A stretch of 64,000 nucleotides of DNA from contig NZ_SGXT01000013.1 in NCBI RefSeq assembly GCF_004216855.1, positions 248,001-312,000 of the forward strand. The letters are read 5' to 3'. Origin of the DNA: Microcella alkaliphila (GTDB lineage: Bacteria; Actinomycetota; Actinomycetes; Actinomycetales; Microbacteriaceae). This document shows, in pieces, positions 23,976 to 31,538 of the stretch (its first letter is position 1; every line of letters starts with the position of its first letter). The notes below the pieces were generated by a model. The model had not been told where the DNA came from and did not search any database. It saw only the letters and a list, made by a program, of their open reading frames with translations. Position numbers and translations under genes: made by a program.

Positions 23976-26150
23976 GTGACCGGCCCGCTCGACCAGCAGC
24001 TGGTGCGGGTGCTTGGCGACCGCACCGCGAAGGCGCTCACGCGCGCCTTCGGCATGCAGACGGTCGGCGACCTCGTCGCCCACTACCCGCGGCGCTACGC
24101 GAAGCGCGGCGAGCTGACGGCGCTCACCGAGCTGACCGTGGGCGAGGAGGTCACCATCGTCGCCGAGGTACTGCGCGTGACGGAGCGGTCGATGAAGAAC
24201 CGCAAGGGCTCGATCCTCGAGGTGCAGATCACCGACGGCCGCGGCATCGTCACGCTCACCTTCTTCAACCAGGCCTGGCGCAAAGAGACACTGAAGACGG
24301 GCGTTCGCGGCATCTTCGCCGGCAAGGTCGGCGAGTACCGTGGCGCGCGGCAGTTGGCCCACCCCGACTACCAGCTGTTCGACGACCTCGAGCTGGTGCC
24401 GGGGGCGCCCGACCCCGAGGCGCAGAAGTGGGCGCTCGCGCCGATTCCGATCTACCCAGCGACCTCCACGGTGTCGAGCTGGCACGTACAGAAGGCGATG
24501 GGAGTCGCGCTTGACAGCCTCGTCGGCCTCGACGACCCCGTGCCGCTCGAGGTGCGCGCCGAGCGCCAGCTGCTCGACCTCGCACGGGCGCTGCGCTTCA
24601 CCCACCAGCCGGAAGACGACCAGCAGTGGCGTCGTGGCCGCGACACCCTGCGATTCCACGAGGCGTTCCTCCTCCAGGCGGCCCTCCTGCAGCAGCGTGC
24701 CGTGCTGCGCTCGTCGCCCGCCGAGCCGCGCTTGCCCGGCGACGAGCTCGCGGGATTCGACGCCGAGTTGCCCTTCACGCTGACGCCCGACCAGCGGGCC
24801 GTCGGCGACGAGATCGCCCGCGACCTGGCCGCCGCCGTCCCCATGAACCGGCTGGTGCAGGGCGAGGTCGGCTCAGGCAAGACCCTCGTCGCCGTGCGCG
24901 CCATGCTGACGGTGGCCGAGAACGGCGGGCAGAGCGCCCTGCTCGCGCCGACCGAGGTGTTGGCCGCCCAGCACTTCCGCTCGATCGTCGCGACCCTCGG
25001 CCCCGACCGCGCGGCGCGCCTGCGCCCCGTCTTGCTCACCGGCCAGCTGGGGGCGGCCGAGCGGCGCAAGACACTGCTGGCGATCGCGAGCGGCCAGTCG
25101 CGCATCGTCGTCGGCACGCATGCCCTGCTCGGCGACAAGGTTCAGTTCGTCGACTTGGGGCTCGTCGTCGTCGACGAGCAGCACCGCTTCGGTGTCGAGC
25201 AGCGCGAGACCCTGCGCCGCAAGGGCGCTGTGCCCCCGCACGTGCTCGTGCTGACGGCGACGCCGATTCCCCGCACCGTCGCGATGACGGTGTTTGGCGA
25301 CCTCGACGTCTCGACGATCCGCACCCTGCCCGCGGGGCGCATCCCGATCGTCAGCCACGTGGTGCCGCTCGCCGACAAACCGGGCTGGTGGCCGCGCGTC
25401 TGGCAGCGCCTCGGCGAAGAGCTTGAGGCGGGCCGCCAGGGCTTCGTCGTCGTGCCCGCGATCGACCCGACCACGGTCGAAGACGACCCGGATGCGCTCG
25501 CCGACGACGCGACGGAGCCGCCGGTCGTCGACCGCCCGCCTGGCAGCATCGTCGAGCTGTTGCCGATCCTGCAGCAGGCGCCGCCGCTGGCCGGGCGCCG
25601 CATCGCCGCGCTGCACGGCCGCATGCCGGCCGAGGAGAAGGACGCGACGATGCGGGCCTTTGCCGCCGGGGACCTCGACGTTCTGGTCGCGACGACGGTC
25701 ATCGAGGTCGGGGTCGACGTGCCGAACGCGACCTTCATGGCGGTCATCGACGCCGACCGCTTCGGGGTTAGCCAACTGCACCAGTTGCGGGGGCGCGTGG
25801 GGCGGGGCGCGCATCCGGGTCTGTGTTTGTTCGTCACGGCTGCAGAGCCCGACACGACCGCGCGACAGCGAGTCGACGCGGTCGCCGCGACGCTCGACGG
25901 CTTCGAGCTGGCCCAGGTCGACCTCGAACTGCGCCGTGAGGGCGACGTGCTGGGTGCGAACCAGTCGGGTGGTCGCTCAAGTCTGAAGCTGTTGAGGGTC
26001 GTCACCGATTCGGAGGTGATCATCGACGCGCGTGGAGCCGCGGCGGCGATACTGGAGGGTGACCCGGCGCTCGAGGGCCATCGCTCCCTGGCGGATGCCC
26101 TTGCTCGGCGCCTTGACGAATCAGCTCGAGAATTTATGGCGAAGAATTAG
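23976..26150 (+). CDS. recG: ATP-dependent DNA helicase RecG
   Basis: The protein has 724 residues. It rescues stalled replication forks by branch migration. The N-terminal wedge/OB domain includes TVGDLVAHYPRRYAKRGE. The helicase core has Walker A GEVGSGKT at 296-303, the DEQH box of motif II at 400-403 within DEQHRFGVEQR, TATPIPRTVAMT, and QLRGRVGRG. A stretch of about 40 residues (PTTVEDDPDALADDATEPP region) expands the second helicase lobe. GTG 23976 is placed by the TAGCGT box 7 nt upstream. The EEP-family gene follows after 3 nt. Confidence 0.95.
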   Translation: MTGPLDQQLVRVLGDRTAKALTRAFGMQTVGDLVAHYPRRYAKRGELTALTELTVGEEVTIVAEVLRVTERSMKNRKGSILEVQITDGRGIVTLTFFNQAWRKETLKTGVRGIFAGKVGEYRGARQLAHPDYQLFDDLELVPGAPDPEAQKWALAPIPIYPATSTVSSWHVQKAMGVALDSLVGLDDPVPLEVRAERQLLDLARALRFTHQPEDDQQWRRGRDTLRFHEAFLLQAALLQQRAVLRSSPAEPRLPGDELAGFDAELPFTLTPDQRAVGDEIARDLAAAVPMNRLVQGEVGSGKTLVAVRAMLTVAENGGQSALLAPTEVLAAQHFRSIVATLGPDRAARLRPVLLTGQLGAAERRKTLLAIASGQSRIVVGTHALLGDKVQFVDLGLVVVDEQHRFGVEQRETLRRKGAVPPHVLVLTATPIPRTVAMTVFGDLDVSTIRTLPAGRIPIVSHVVPLADKPGWWPRVWQRLGEELEAGRQGFVVVPAIDPTTVEDDPDALADDATEPPVVDRPPGSIVELLPILQQAPPLAGRRIAALHGRMPAEEKDATMRAFAAGDLDVLVATTVIEVGVDVPNATFMAVIDADRFGVSQLHQLRGRVGRGAHPGLCLFVTAAEPDTTARQRVDAVAATLDGFELAQVDLELRREGDVLGANQSGGRSSLKLLRVVTDSEVIIDARGAAAAILEGDPALEGHRSLADALARRLDESAREFMAKN

Positions 26151-26153
26151 ACC

Positions 26154-26840
26154 ATGCGCGTCATCAGCTACAACCTCCGCAAGCACGCGGCGATCGGCGA
26201 GCTCTCCGCGCTCATCGCCGAGCACGAACCGAATCTGCTGTGCCTGCAAGAGATCGACACCGAGCGTCTGCCTGGCGATCTCGGGCCGATGCACCTCGCC
26301 GACGCGACCCGCGGTAATCGGCTCGGCCTCGCCGTCTACTACCACCACGAACGCTTTGAGGCCCTCGATACGAAGGCGGTCTCGCTGAAGCGCTCGCTGC
26401 ACGACATCATCGCGAAGCCTGCCCATGAGCGACTGCTCGGCTCGCTGCTGTTCGATCGCAAGCACGAGCGGGAGGTCGCCATCGGGTCGTTTCACGCCGC
26501 ACCTTTGACCGCGCTGAACTCCTTGCGACGCACCCAGATTCACGCCGCCCACGAGGCGCTCGACACCTTCGGTGCGCACCTGCCGACGTTGATGGTCGGC
26601 GACTTCAATTACCCGTGGTTCCAAGAGTTTCTGTCGTCGACCGTGCAGCGCTCGGGTCACGAGGTGACGTTGGCCGACTCACGCACCTACACCCGCTACA
26701 AGTTCTTCCGCGGGCACTTCGACTTCGCCACCTCGATCGGCATGTCGCTCACCACGGTGCAGACGCTGCCGCAGGGCGTCAGTGACCACATGCCGATCCT
26801 TGTCAACGCGGAATACGCCGAACGGGTGCAGAACGCCTGA
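26154..26840 (+). CDS. Endonuclease/exonuclease/phosphatase family protein
   Basis: The protein has 228 residues with the EEP fold. Metal and catalytic motifs are visible: SYNLRKH, LLCLQEIDTE, HAAPLTALNSLRR, VGDFNYPW and the terminal SDHMPI. It could be a nuclease or a phosphodiesterase; the substrate is not indicated. It starts 3 nt after recG and is probably co-transcribed, which favours a DNA-related role without proving it. Confidence 0.87.
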   Translation: MRVISYNLRKHAAIGELSALIAEHEPNLLCLQEIDTERLPGDLGPMHLADATRGNRLGLAVYYHHERFEALDTKAVSLKRSLHDIIAKPAHERLLGSLLFDRKHEREVAIGSFHAAPLTALNSLRRTQIHAAHEALDTFGAHLPTLMVGDFNYPWFQEFLSSTVQRSGHEVTLADSRTYTRYKFFRGHFDFATSIGMSLTTVQTLPQGVSDHMPILVNAEYAERVQNA

Positions 26841-26906
26841 CCCCATTCGGGATGCACGGACCCGTTCCGTCACGGAACGGTAACGTCGACTCGCTAGGCT
26901 GGCCTC

Positions 26907-27398
26907 ATGAGCAGGATCGCCGTCGTTCCTGGGTCGTTTGACCCGGTCACTCTGGGCCACCTCGATGTCATCGAGCGCGCGGCCAACATCTTCGACGAGA
27001 TCCACGTCGTCGTCGTGCACAACCCCGGGAAGAGCGCGATGCTGCCCATTGCGCAGCGGGTCTCACTCATCGAGCAGGCCGTTGCCGATCGGGCGCTGCC
27101 GTCGACGATTCGTGTGACGGGCTGGAGCGTCGGGCTGCTCGTCGACTACTGCACCGAGGTCGGCGCACAGGTGCTCATCAAGGGCGTGCGCAGCCAGGTT
27201 GACGTCGCGTACGAAACTCCCATGGCGATCGTGAACCGCAACCTCGCGGGCGTCGAGACGGTGTTCATGCTGCCCGACCCCGCACACGCGCACGTGTCGA
27301 GCTCGCTCGTGCGCCAGGTTGCGAGCCTCGGCGGCGACGTTGCGCCGTACGTGCCGCGTGCAGTCGCCGAGTTCCTCGAGGAGACGCGCGAGGGCTGA
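26907..27398 (+). CDS. coaD: Phosphopantetheine adenylyltransferase
   Basis: The protein has 163 residues. It carries out the fourth step of coenzyme A synthesis. The nucleotidyltransferase motif [10 protein letters not shown] is at 9-18, and the ISSSx(2)R-like motif appears as [14 protein letters not shown] near the C-terminus. TAGGCT (26895-26900) lies 6 nt before the ATG, so the message is likely leaderless. Its stop overlaps the first base of the CsoR-type palindrome. Confidence 0.95.
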   Translation: MSRIAVVPGSFDPVTLGHLDVIERAANIFDEIHVVVVHNPGKSAMLPIAQRVSLIEQAVADRALPSTIRVTGWSVGLLVDYCTEVGAQVLIKGVRSQVDVAYETPMAIVNRNLAGVETVFMLPDPAHAHVSSSLVRQVASLGGDVAPYVPRAVAEFLEETREG

Positions 27399-27416
27399 TA
27401 CCCCTGGGGGTATAGT
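27398..27416 (+). promoter_or_regulatory. Second CsoR-type operator overlapping -10 box
   Basis: ATACCCC-TG-GGGGTAT (27398-27413) is a perfect palindrome closely related to 9254-9268. Its right half overlaps TATAGT (27411-27416), the presumed -10 box of the 27450 gene. The arrangement is the same as at the regulator's own promoter. Confidence 0.78.
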
Positions 27417-27449
27417 GGTGGTGTTCGTTCACCCCACAAGGAGTCAGAC

Positions 27450-27608
27450 ATGTGTCAGCAGATCACCTGCCGAAAGTGCGGCAAGGCCACCTGGACGGGA
27501 TGCGGGCAGCACGTCACGCAGGTCATGCGCGGCATTCCCCACTCGCAGCGCTGTCAGGGTCACCAGGCCGAGCCCGGCTTCTTCGCGCGCCTATTTGGCC
27601 GCAAGTAG
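27450..27608 (+). CDS. Small Cys-rich protein of a putative CsoR regulon
   Basis: The protein has 52 residues. An AAGGAG ribosome site precedes the ATG. Six of the residues are Cys or paired with His: MCQQITC, CGKATWTGCGQH and QRCQGH. The spacing C-x2-C, C-x7-C-x2-H and C-x2-H suggests a zinc-ribbon or metal/thiol-binding mini-protein. Similar short proteins are widespread in actinobacteria but have no assigned function that I know of. The CsoR-type operator on its promoter ties it to the repressor at 9282. A role as metal or sulfane-sulfur buffer is inference. It converges on the DoxX-like gene 2 nt away. Confidence 0.75.
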   Translation: MCQQITCRKCGKATWTGCGQHVTQVMRGIPHSQRCQGHQAEPGFFARLFGRK

Positions 27609-27610
27609 GT

Positions 27611-28105
27611 CTACGCGCGAGCGCGCTCCGGCAGCGTGATGCTCTCGGTGTCAGTTTTGTGCTTGCGCAAGGCATGCCCTCCGATGATGAGCGCGCAGGC
27701 GATGATGACGAGGTTCTTGACGATGTACTGACCCTCGATCGTGAGCCCAAACGGGAACACCGTGTACGTCACCTCCGGCAGGAGCACGAGCGGCAGGAAG
27801 GTTCCGGGCATCTGCGGAATGAGCATCAGCAGTGCCAGGCGGGTCGTCGGCGGGAATAGGAACGCTAGCCCGATCGCGACCTCCCACACGCCGAGCAGCG
27901 GGACGATGATCTCGGGCGTCGCAAAGTAGACGGTTGCGGCGACGAGGTCGTAGGCCGGGCTGAGGTCGCCCATGATCTTCAGCGCACCGAACCAGATGAA
28001 GACGACACCGATCGCGAGCCGGGCGAACTTGACGCCGAACCGGTCCATCGTCCAGACGACAAAGCGATCGAACAGGTCAATTCCTCGAGTGATCAGCGCG
28101 CGCAT
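27611..28105 (-). CDS. DoxX/DUF417-like membrane protein
   Basis: The protein has 164 residues and four TM helices (about 26-46, 63-80, 84-105, 132-150). The motifs VIFIWFGALK-like segment, PLLGVWEVAIGLAFLFP and IVKNLVIIACALI fit the DoxX/YkgB (DUF417) group, whose members include RclC of the reactive-chlorine response. The function here is unknown. It is convergent with the Cys-rich gene. ATG 28105 was chosen because the amphipathic N-terminus begins there. Confidence 0.75.
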   Translation of the reverse strand: MRALITRGIDLFDRFVVWTMDRFGVKFARLAIGVVFIWFGALKIMGDLSPAYDLVAATVYFATPEIIVPLLGVWEVAIGLAFLFPPTTRLALLMLIPQMPGTFLPLVLLPEVTYTVFPFGLTIEGQYIVKNLVIIACALIIGGHALRKHKTDTESITLPERARA

Positions 28106-28202
28106 CCCGTTCTCAACCTCCGTGGCGTCCCTATGTTCGTGCCGCCAGCGTACGTCGCTCGTCTGAGCAGAGGCCTGACGATCACCGAGGGGGTGGAGCA
28201 TG

Positions 28203-28230
28203 CCCGCCCGAGCATGACAGCCCGGGCGGG
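28203..28230 (-). terminator. Possible terminator hairpin
   Basis: CCCGCCCG (28203-28210) pairs perfectly with CGGGCGGG (28223-28230), between two leftward genes. No T-tract follows, so it may be a factor-assisted terminator or simply a structured spacer. Confidence 0.4.
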
Positions 28231-28239
28231 CGGGGGTGC

Positions 28240-28542
28240 TCATCGCGGGGGCAGGCACTGCAGCATCAGCTGCAGCTGCCGGGTCTCGCGCTGCTCGTCG
28301 CTCATGCGGCGGTGCACCCGGCGCTCGAGCTCGTCGCGACGGTCGGCGATGCGGGGTCGGCGGCTCCACGTCACGAGCGCGACGCCCACGGCAAGGGCGA
28401 TGCGGTCGATCAGCGTGAGAGAGCGCCCACCGCGGCGGATGCGGGTCGAGCTCGGGCGTATTGATTCGGCTTCGGGTCGACGCTCGTGCGTCGACTGGGG
28501 GACAGGGGTGTGGGTCGTGACGGTCACGAGGGGGTTCCTCAC
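28240..28542 (-). CDS. Small membrane protein, hypothetical
   Basis: The protein has up to 100 residues. A polar, Arg-rich N-terminus leads to one hydrophobic helix (TLIDRIALAVGVALVTW) followed by SRRPRIADRRDELERR and a coiled-coil-like tail. I recall similar short proteins with a helix ending in TWSRRPR in related genomes, but there is no named family. The GTG at 28542 or the one at 28527 could be the start. Confidence 0.55.
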   Translation of the reverse strand: MRNPLVTVTTHTPVPQSTHERRPEAESIRPSSTRIRRGGRSLTLIDRIALAVGVALVTWSRRPRIADRRDELERRVHRRMSDEQRETRQLQLMLQCLPPR

Positions 28543-28721
28543 TGCGAGTAAAGCGGGTGATACGAGGGAGCCGCGGCGCTCGCGAGCACCGGGCGCCGCG
28601 CAGGCGCGGCGGGCGGGACGATGATCCGCCGAGCGCTCACGATGCGCAGGCGCGCAGAGCGAGGGGATCGAGCTTCGTGAGCGTCGCCACCGACAGATCG
28701 GGTGGCGAGAGCGCTACCCGC

Positions 28722-28787
28722 TTAGGCGGTGAGGACGCCGACGACGCCGGCAGTGTGACGGGTCTCTCCCGTGGTGAGAATAAACAT
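28722..28787 (-). CDS. 21-residue small ORF with perfect Shine-Dalgarno
   Basis: ATG 28787 follows AAAGGAGG by 6 nt, as strong a ribosome site as any in the window. The frame encodes 21 residues beginning MFILTTGETRHTAG and ends at TAA 28722-28724. It may be a genuine micro-protein or a leader peptide for the leftward gene at 28240. Only the ribosome site and frame support it. Confidence 0.5.
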   Translation of the reverse strand: MFILTTGETRHTAGVVGVLTA

Positions 28788-28932
28788 GCTCGGCCTCCTT
28801 TCGACGTGTGAGCGGACACGAACGTAGCGGTTGCTGCGTGCATCCCGCAAGAGGCATACGGCGATTCGTCGCAAAGTTTTCTGATTCGTCGCCTGCTCGA
28901 CACGAGCATCCCGCTCTGCCAGGCTCGGACGC

Positions 28933-29157
28933 ATGGAAGCGATCCCTGGCCTGGTTGCCCTAGGCACAGTGTTCATGCTGCTTGGCCTCTTGTGGCTGGT
29001 GCTCATCGTTGTGGCGCTCATCCAGATCGCGCAATCGACGGAGCTCAGCATGCCGATGAAGCTCGTGTGGGCCGTGGTCGTGTTCTTTTTCCCTCTGCTC
29101 GGCACGCTGGTGTGGTTCATTCTCGGGCGCCGCATCGGCGACCCGTTCCGCTCCTAA
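28933..29157 (+). CDS. PLD nuclease N-terminal (PLDc_N) domain protein
   Basis: The protein has 74 residues made of two TM helices. The PLDc_N signature is WLVLIVVALIQIAQS followed by MPMKLVWAVVVFFFPLLGT and WFILGRR. The domain precedes the catalytic part of cardiolipin synthases but here stands alone, as is common in actinobacteria. The function is unknown. Confidence 0.8.
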   Translation: MEAIPGLVALGTVFMLLGLLWLVLIVVALIQIAQSTELSMPMKLVWAVVVFFFPLLGTLVWFILGRRIGDPFRS

Positions 29158-29236
29158 CCGCATCGAGACGGGAATTCCTCAGCTGTTTTCGTGATTCTTG
29201 GGCGTTTCGTCACGCGTGCGTGGCAGAGTACGCAGC

Positions 29237-30256
29237 GTGAGCACAACGACGAGCGAGACGACGGCCCCGGTCACCGGTGTCATCCCCATGACGGCAGACG
29301 AGTTCCGGGAGGCCGGAGACGCAATCCGTCGGGCCATGAACAGCATCCTCGACGGCAAGCCTGACGCCGTCGACACGGCGCTGACCGTGCTGCTCGCCGA
29401 GGGGCACCTTCTGATCGAGGACGTACCCGGTGTCGGCAAGACCGTGCTCGCCCGGGCGCTCGCGCGCTGCGTCGACGGCCGCGTCAGCCGCATTCAGTTC
29501 ACGCCCGATCTGCTGCCCGCCGACATCACGGGCGTCAGCGTCTACCGCCAGCAAACCGGCACGTTCGAGTTCACCCCCGGTCCGGTGTTCGCGCACATCG
29601 TCATCGGCGACGAGATCAACCGCGCGAGTCCGAAGACGCAGTCGGCGCTGCTGGAGTGCATGGAGGAGGGGCAGGTCACGGTCGATGGGCGTACGCACAC
29701 GCTCGCGAAACCGTTCCTCGTCGTCGCGACGCAAAACCCCATCGAGATGGAGGGCACGTACGCGCTGCCCGAGGCGCAGCGCGACCGCTTCATGGCTTGC
29801 ATCTCGATCGGCTACCCGGCCGTCGACGACGAGCAGCGCATGCTGCGCGACCGCGAGCGTGTCAGCCCGCTGGATGAGCTGCAGCCCGTCGTCGACATCC
29901 CCGGCCTCGCCCGGATGATCGCGACGGTTCGCGAGGTCTACGTCAGCCCCGCTGTCGAGCGGTACGCCGTGCTGATCGCCCAGGCGACTCGCGACGACAC
30001 GGCCCTGAGGCTCGGGGCGAGCCCTCGGTCGACGCTGCAGCTGGTGCGCGCCGCGCGGGCTCGCGCCGCGCTCGACGGCCGCGACTTCGTCGTGCCCGAC
30101 GACATCGACGCGCTGGCGACGACCGTGCTGTCGCACCGGGTGATCCTCGTGCCGCGCGCGCAGCATCCCGATGGCCGCCCCGTCGGCCACGTCGACGAGG
30201 TGATCGACCGCATCGTCGCGACCACACCGGTGCCGGTTCCGGCCTCCGACGACTGA
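29237..30256 (+). CDS. MoxR-family AAA+ ATPase
   Basis: The protein has 339 residues. Walker A is DVPGVGKTVLARALA, Walker B lies in IGDEINRASPKTQSALLE, and the sensor region is ATQNPIEMEGTYALPEAQRD, all diagnostic of the MoxR branch. MoxR proteins act as chaperones for partners carrying DUF58 or VWA domains; a DUF58 gene follows after 13 nt. GTG 29237 was chosen; the codons upstream look non-coding. It heads the MoxR-DUF58-transglutaminase operon. Confidence 0.9.
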   Translation: MSTTTSETTAPVTGVIPMTADEFREAGDAIRRAMNSILDGKPDAVDTALTVLLAEGHLLIEDVPGVGKTVLARALARCVDGRVSRIQFTPDLLPADITGVSVYRQQTGTFEFTPGPVFAHIVIGDEINRASPKTQSALLECMEEGQVTVDGRTHTLAKPFLVVATQNPIEMEGTYALPEAQRDRFMACISIGYPAVDDEQRMLRDRERVSPLDELQPVVDIPGLARMIATVREVYVSPAVERYAVLIAQATRDDTALRLGASPRSTLQLVRAARARAALDGRDFVVPDDIDALATTVLSHRVILVPRAQHPDGRPVGHVDEVIDRIVATTPVPVPASDD

Positions 30257-30269
30257 GCCGGCGCCGCCC

Positions 30270-31538
30270 GTGCCCCGTCCGACCCTCCGCGGCGTCATCT
30301 TCGCTCTCGCCGGTACCGCGATCATCGCGCTGGCGTACGTCGTCGAGCGGCCCGAGCTGCTCGCCGTCGGCGTGGTGGCCGCGGCGGCTCCGATCGTGGC
30401 GCTCGTGGTGGTGGCGTCGGGCCGCCCGCGGGTGCGCGTGCATCGGCACCTCGACCCCGTTGTCGCGACGGTGGGCGAACCCGTGTCGGTGACTGTCACC
30501 GTCGCCGGCCGTGCCCGTGCCGCCGAGTGGGTCGAGCGGGTGCCCATGCGCCCCGGATTCGCTGGCCCCGGCCGCCTGCCCGACGTGCGCCGCACACGGC
30601 CGGCGCGGCTCACCTACCGCTATTGGCCGGCCGAGCGCGGCCTCGTCTCTGTCGGTCCGCTGCTCATCGAAGAGCGCGACCCATTCGCCCTTGCCGTGCG
30701 CGTCACCGACACGGCGGCCGAGGCCACGCAACTCGTGGTGCCCGAGGTTCTGCCGCTCGCGGCGGGGCCCGTGCCCGAGCCGTCGACCGAGGCGGGCCCG
30801 CGCAGCAGCCGCTCGCGTGAGCGCGCCGACGACGACGTCGTCACTCGCGAGTATCGCGACGGTGACGCGCTGCGCCGCGTGCACTGGCGTGTGACCGCCC
30901 GGCACGGCGAGCTCATGGTGCGTCAAGACGAACCGCAGGCCGGCCCGCACTCACGGCTGATCGTCGACACCGACCTCGCCGGGTACGCCGACATCGAGCG
31001 TCGGGGTCTGCGCCCCGGGCCGCCGAGCGGCCCCAGTTTCGAGTGGGCGGTGCGCATGGCCGCGTCGTCGGCTGCCCACCTCGTCGAGCGCGGCTACGCG
31101 GTTGACCTGCGCACGTCGACGCCGCAGGCGCCGCAACCGCCGCTCGCCGACGCGCCCGGCATCTCGGCGGCCCTCGCCCCCGTTCTCGGCGAGCTCGCCC
31201 TGTTGCGTTCGGTCGCGGCCGACGGCACGCCGCCGCCGCTCGAGGCGCACCCCTCGGTGCCGCTCATCGCCATTGCCTCGGCTCCGCAGCCGTCCACGAT
31301 CGACTGGATGCTCGCCCAGCGCGCCCCCGGAACGGTCGCCGTCCTCCTCCTCGTCGCCCCGCACGGCGCCGCCGACGCCCCCGAGGTGCTGGCCCTGGCC
31401 GACGAGTTCACGCGCGCCGGCTGGCAGGTGGCCCGCGTCGACCCGAACGTGCCGGTGGACGCCGCCTGGCGCCGGCTCATCGACGGGCAGCCCGCCCCCG
31501 CCGAGGCGACAGCGATCCTGCGCGGGGCGACGCCGTGA
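30270..31538 (+). CDS. DUF58 domain-containing protein
   Basis: The protein has 422 residues. Two TM helices at the N-terminus (about 8-24 and 30-48) precede an extracytoplasmic-like region and the DUF58 core with REYRDGDALRRVHWRVTAR and GELMVRQDE. The VWA-like C-terminal part follows. It is the usual partner of MoxR. Its stop overlaps the GTG of the transglutaminase gene (GTGA), so the three proteins are made together and probably form one envelope-related complex. Confidence 0.9.
   Translation: MPRPTLRGVIFALAGTAIIALAYVVERPELLAVGVVAAAAPIVALVVVASGRPRVRVHRHLDPVVATVGEPVSVTVTVAGRARAAEWVERVPMRPGFAGPGRLPDVRRTRPARLTYRYWPAERGLVSVGPLLIEERDPFALAVRVTDTAAEATQLVVPEVLPLAAGPVPEPSTEAGPRSSRSRERADDDVVTREYRDGDALRRVHWRVTARHGELMVRQDEPQAGPHSRLIVDTDLAGYADIERRGLRPGPPSGPSFEWAVRMAASSAAHLVERGYAVDLRTSTPQAPQPPLADAPGISAALAPVLGELALLRSVAADGTPPPLEAHPSVPLIAIASAPQPSTIDWMLAQRAPGTVAVLLLVAPHGAADAPEVLALADEFTRAGWQVARVDPNVPVDAAWRRLIDGQPAPAEATAILRGATP

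Noticed and set aside
28637-28909. A 90-codon leftward frame overlapping the small ORF at 28722
   Set aside because: No ribosome site, composition unlike a protein, and it spans the strong Shine-Dalgarno of the 21-residue ORF in another frame.
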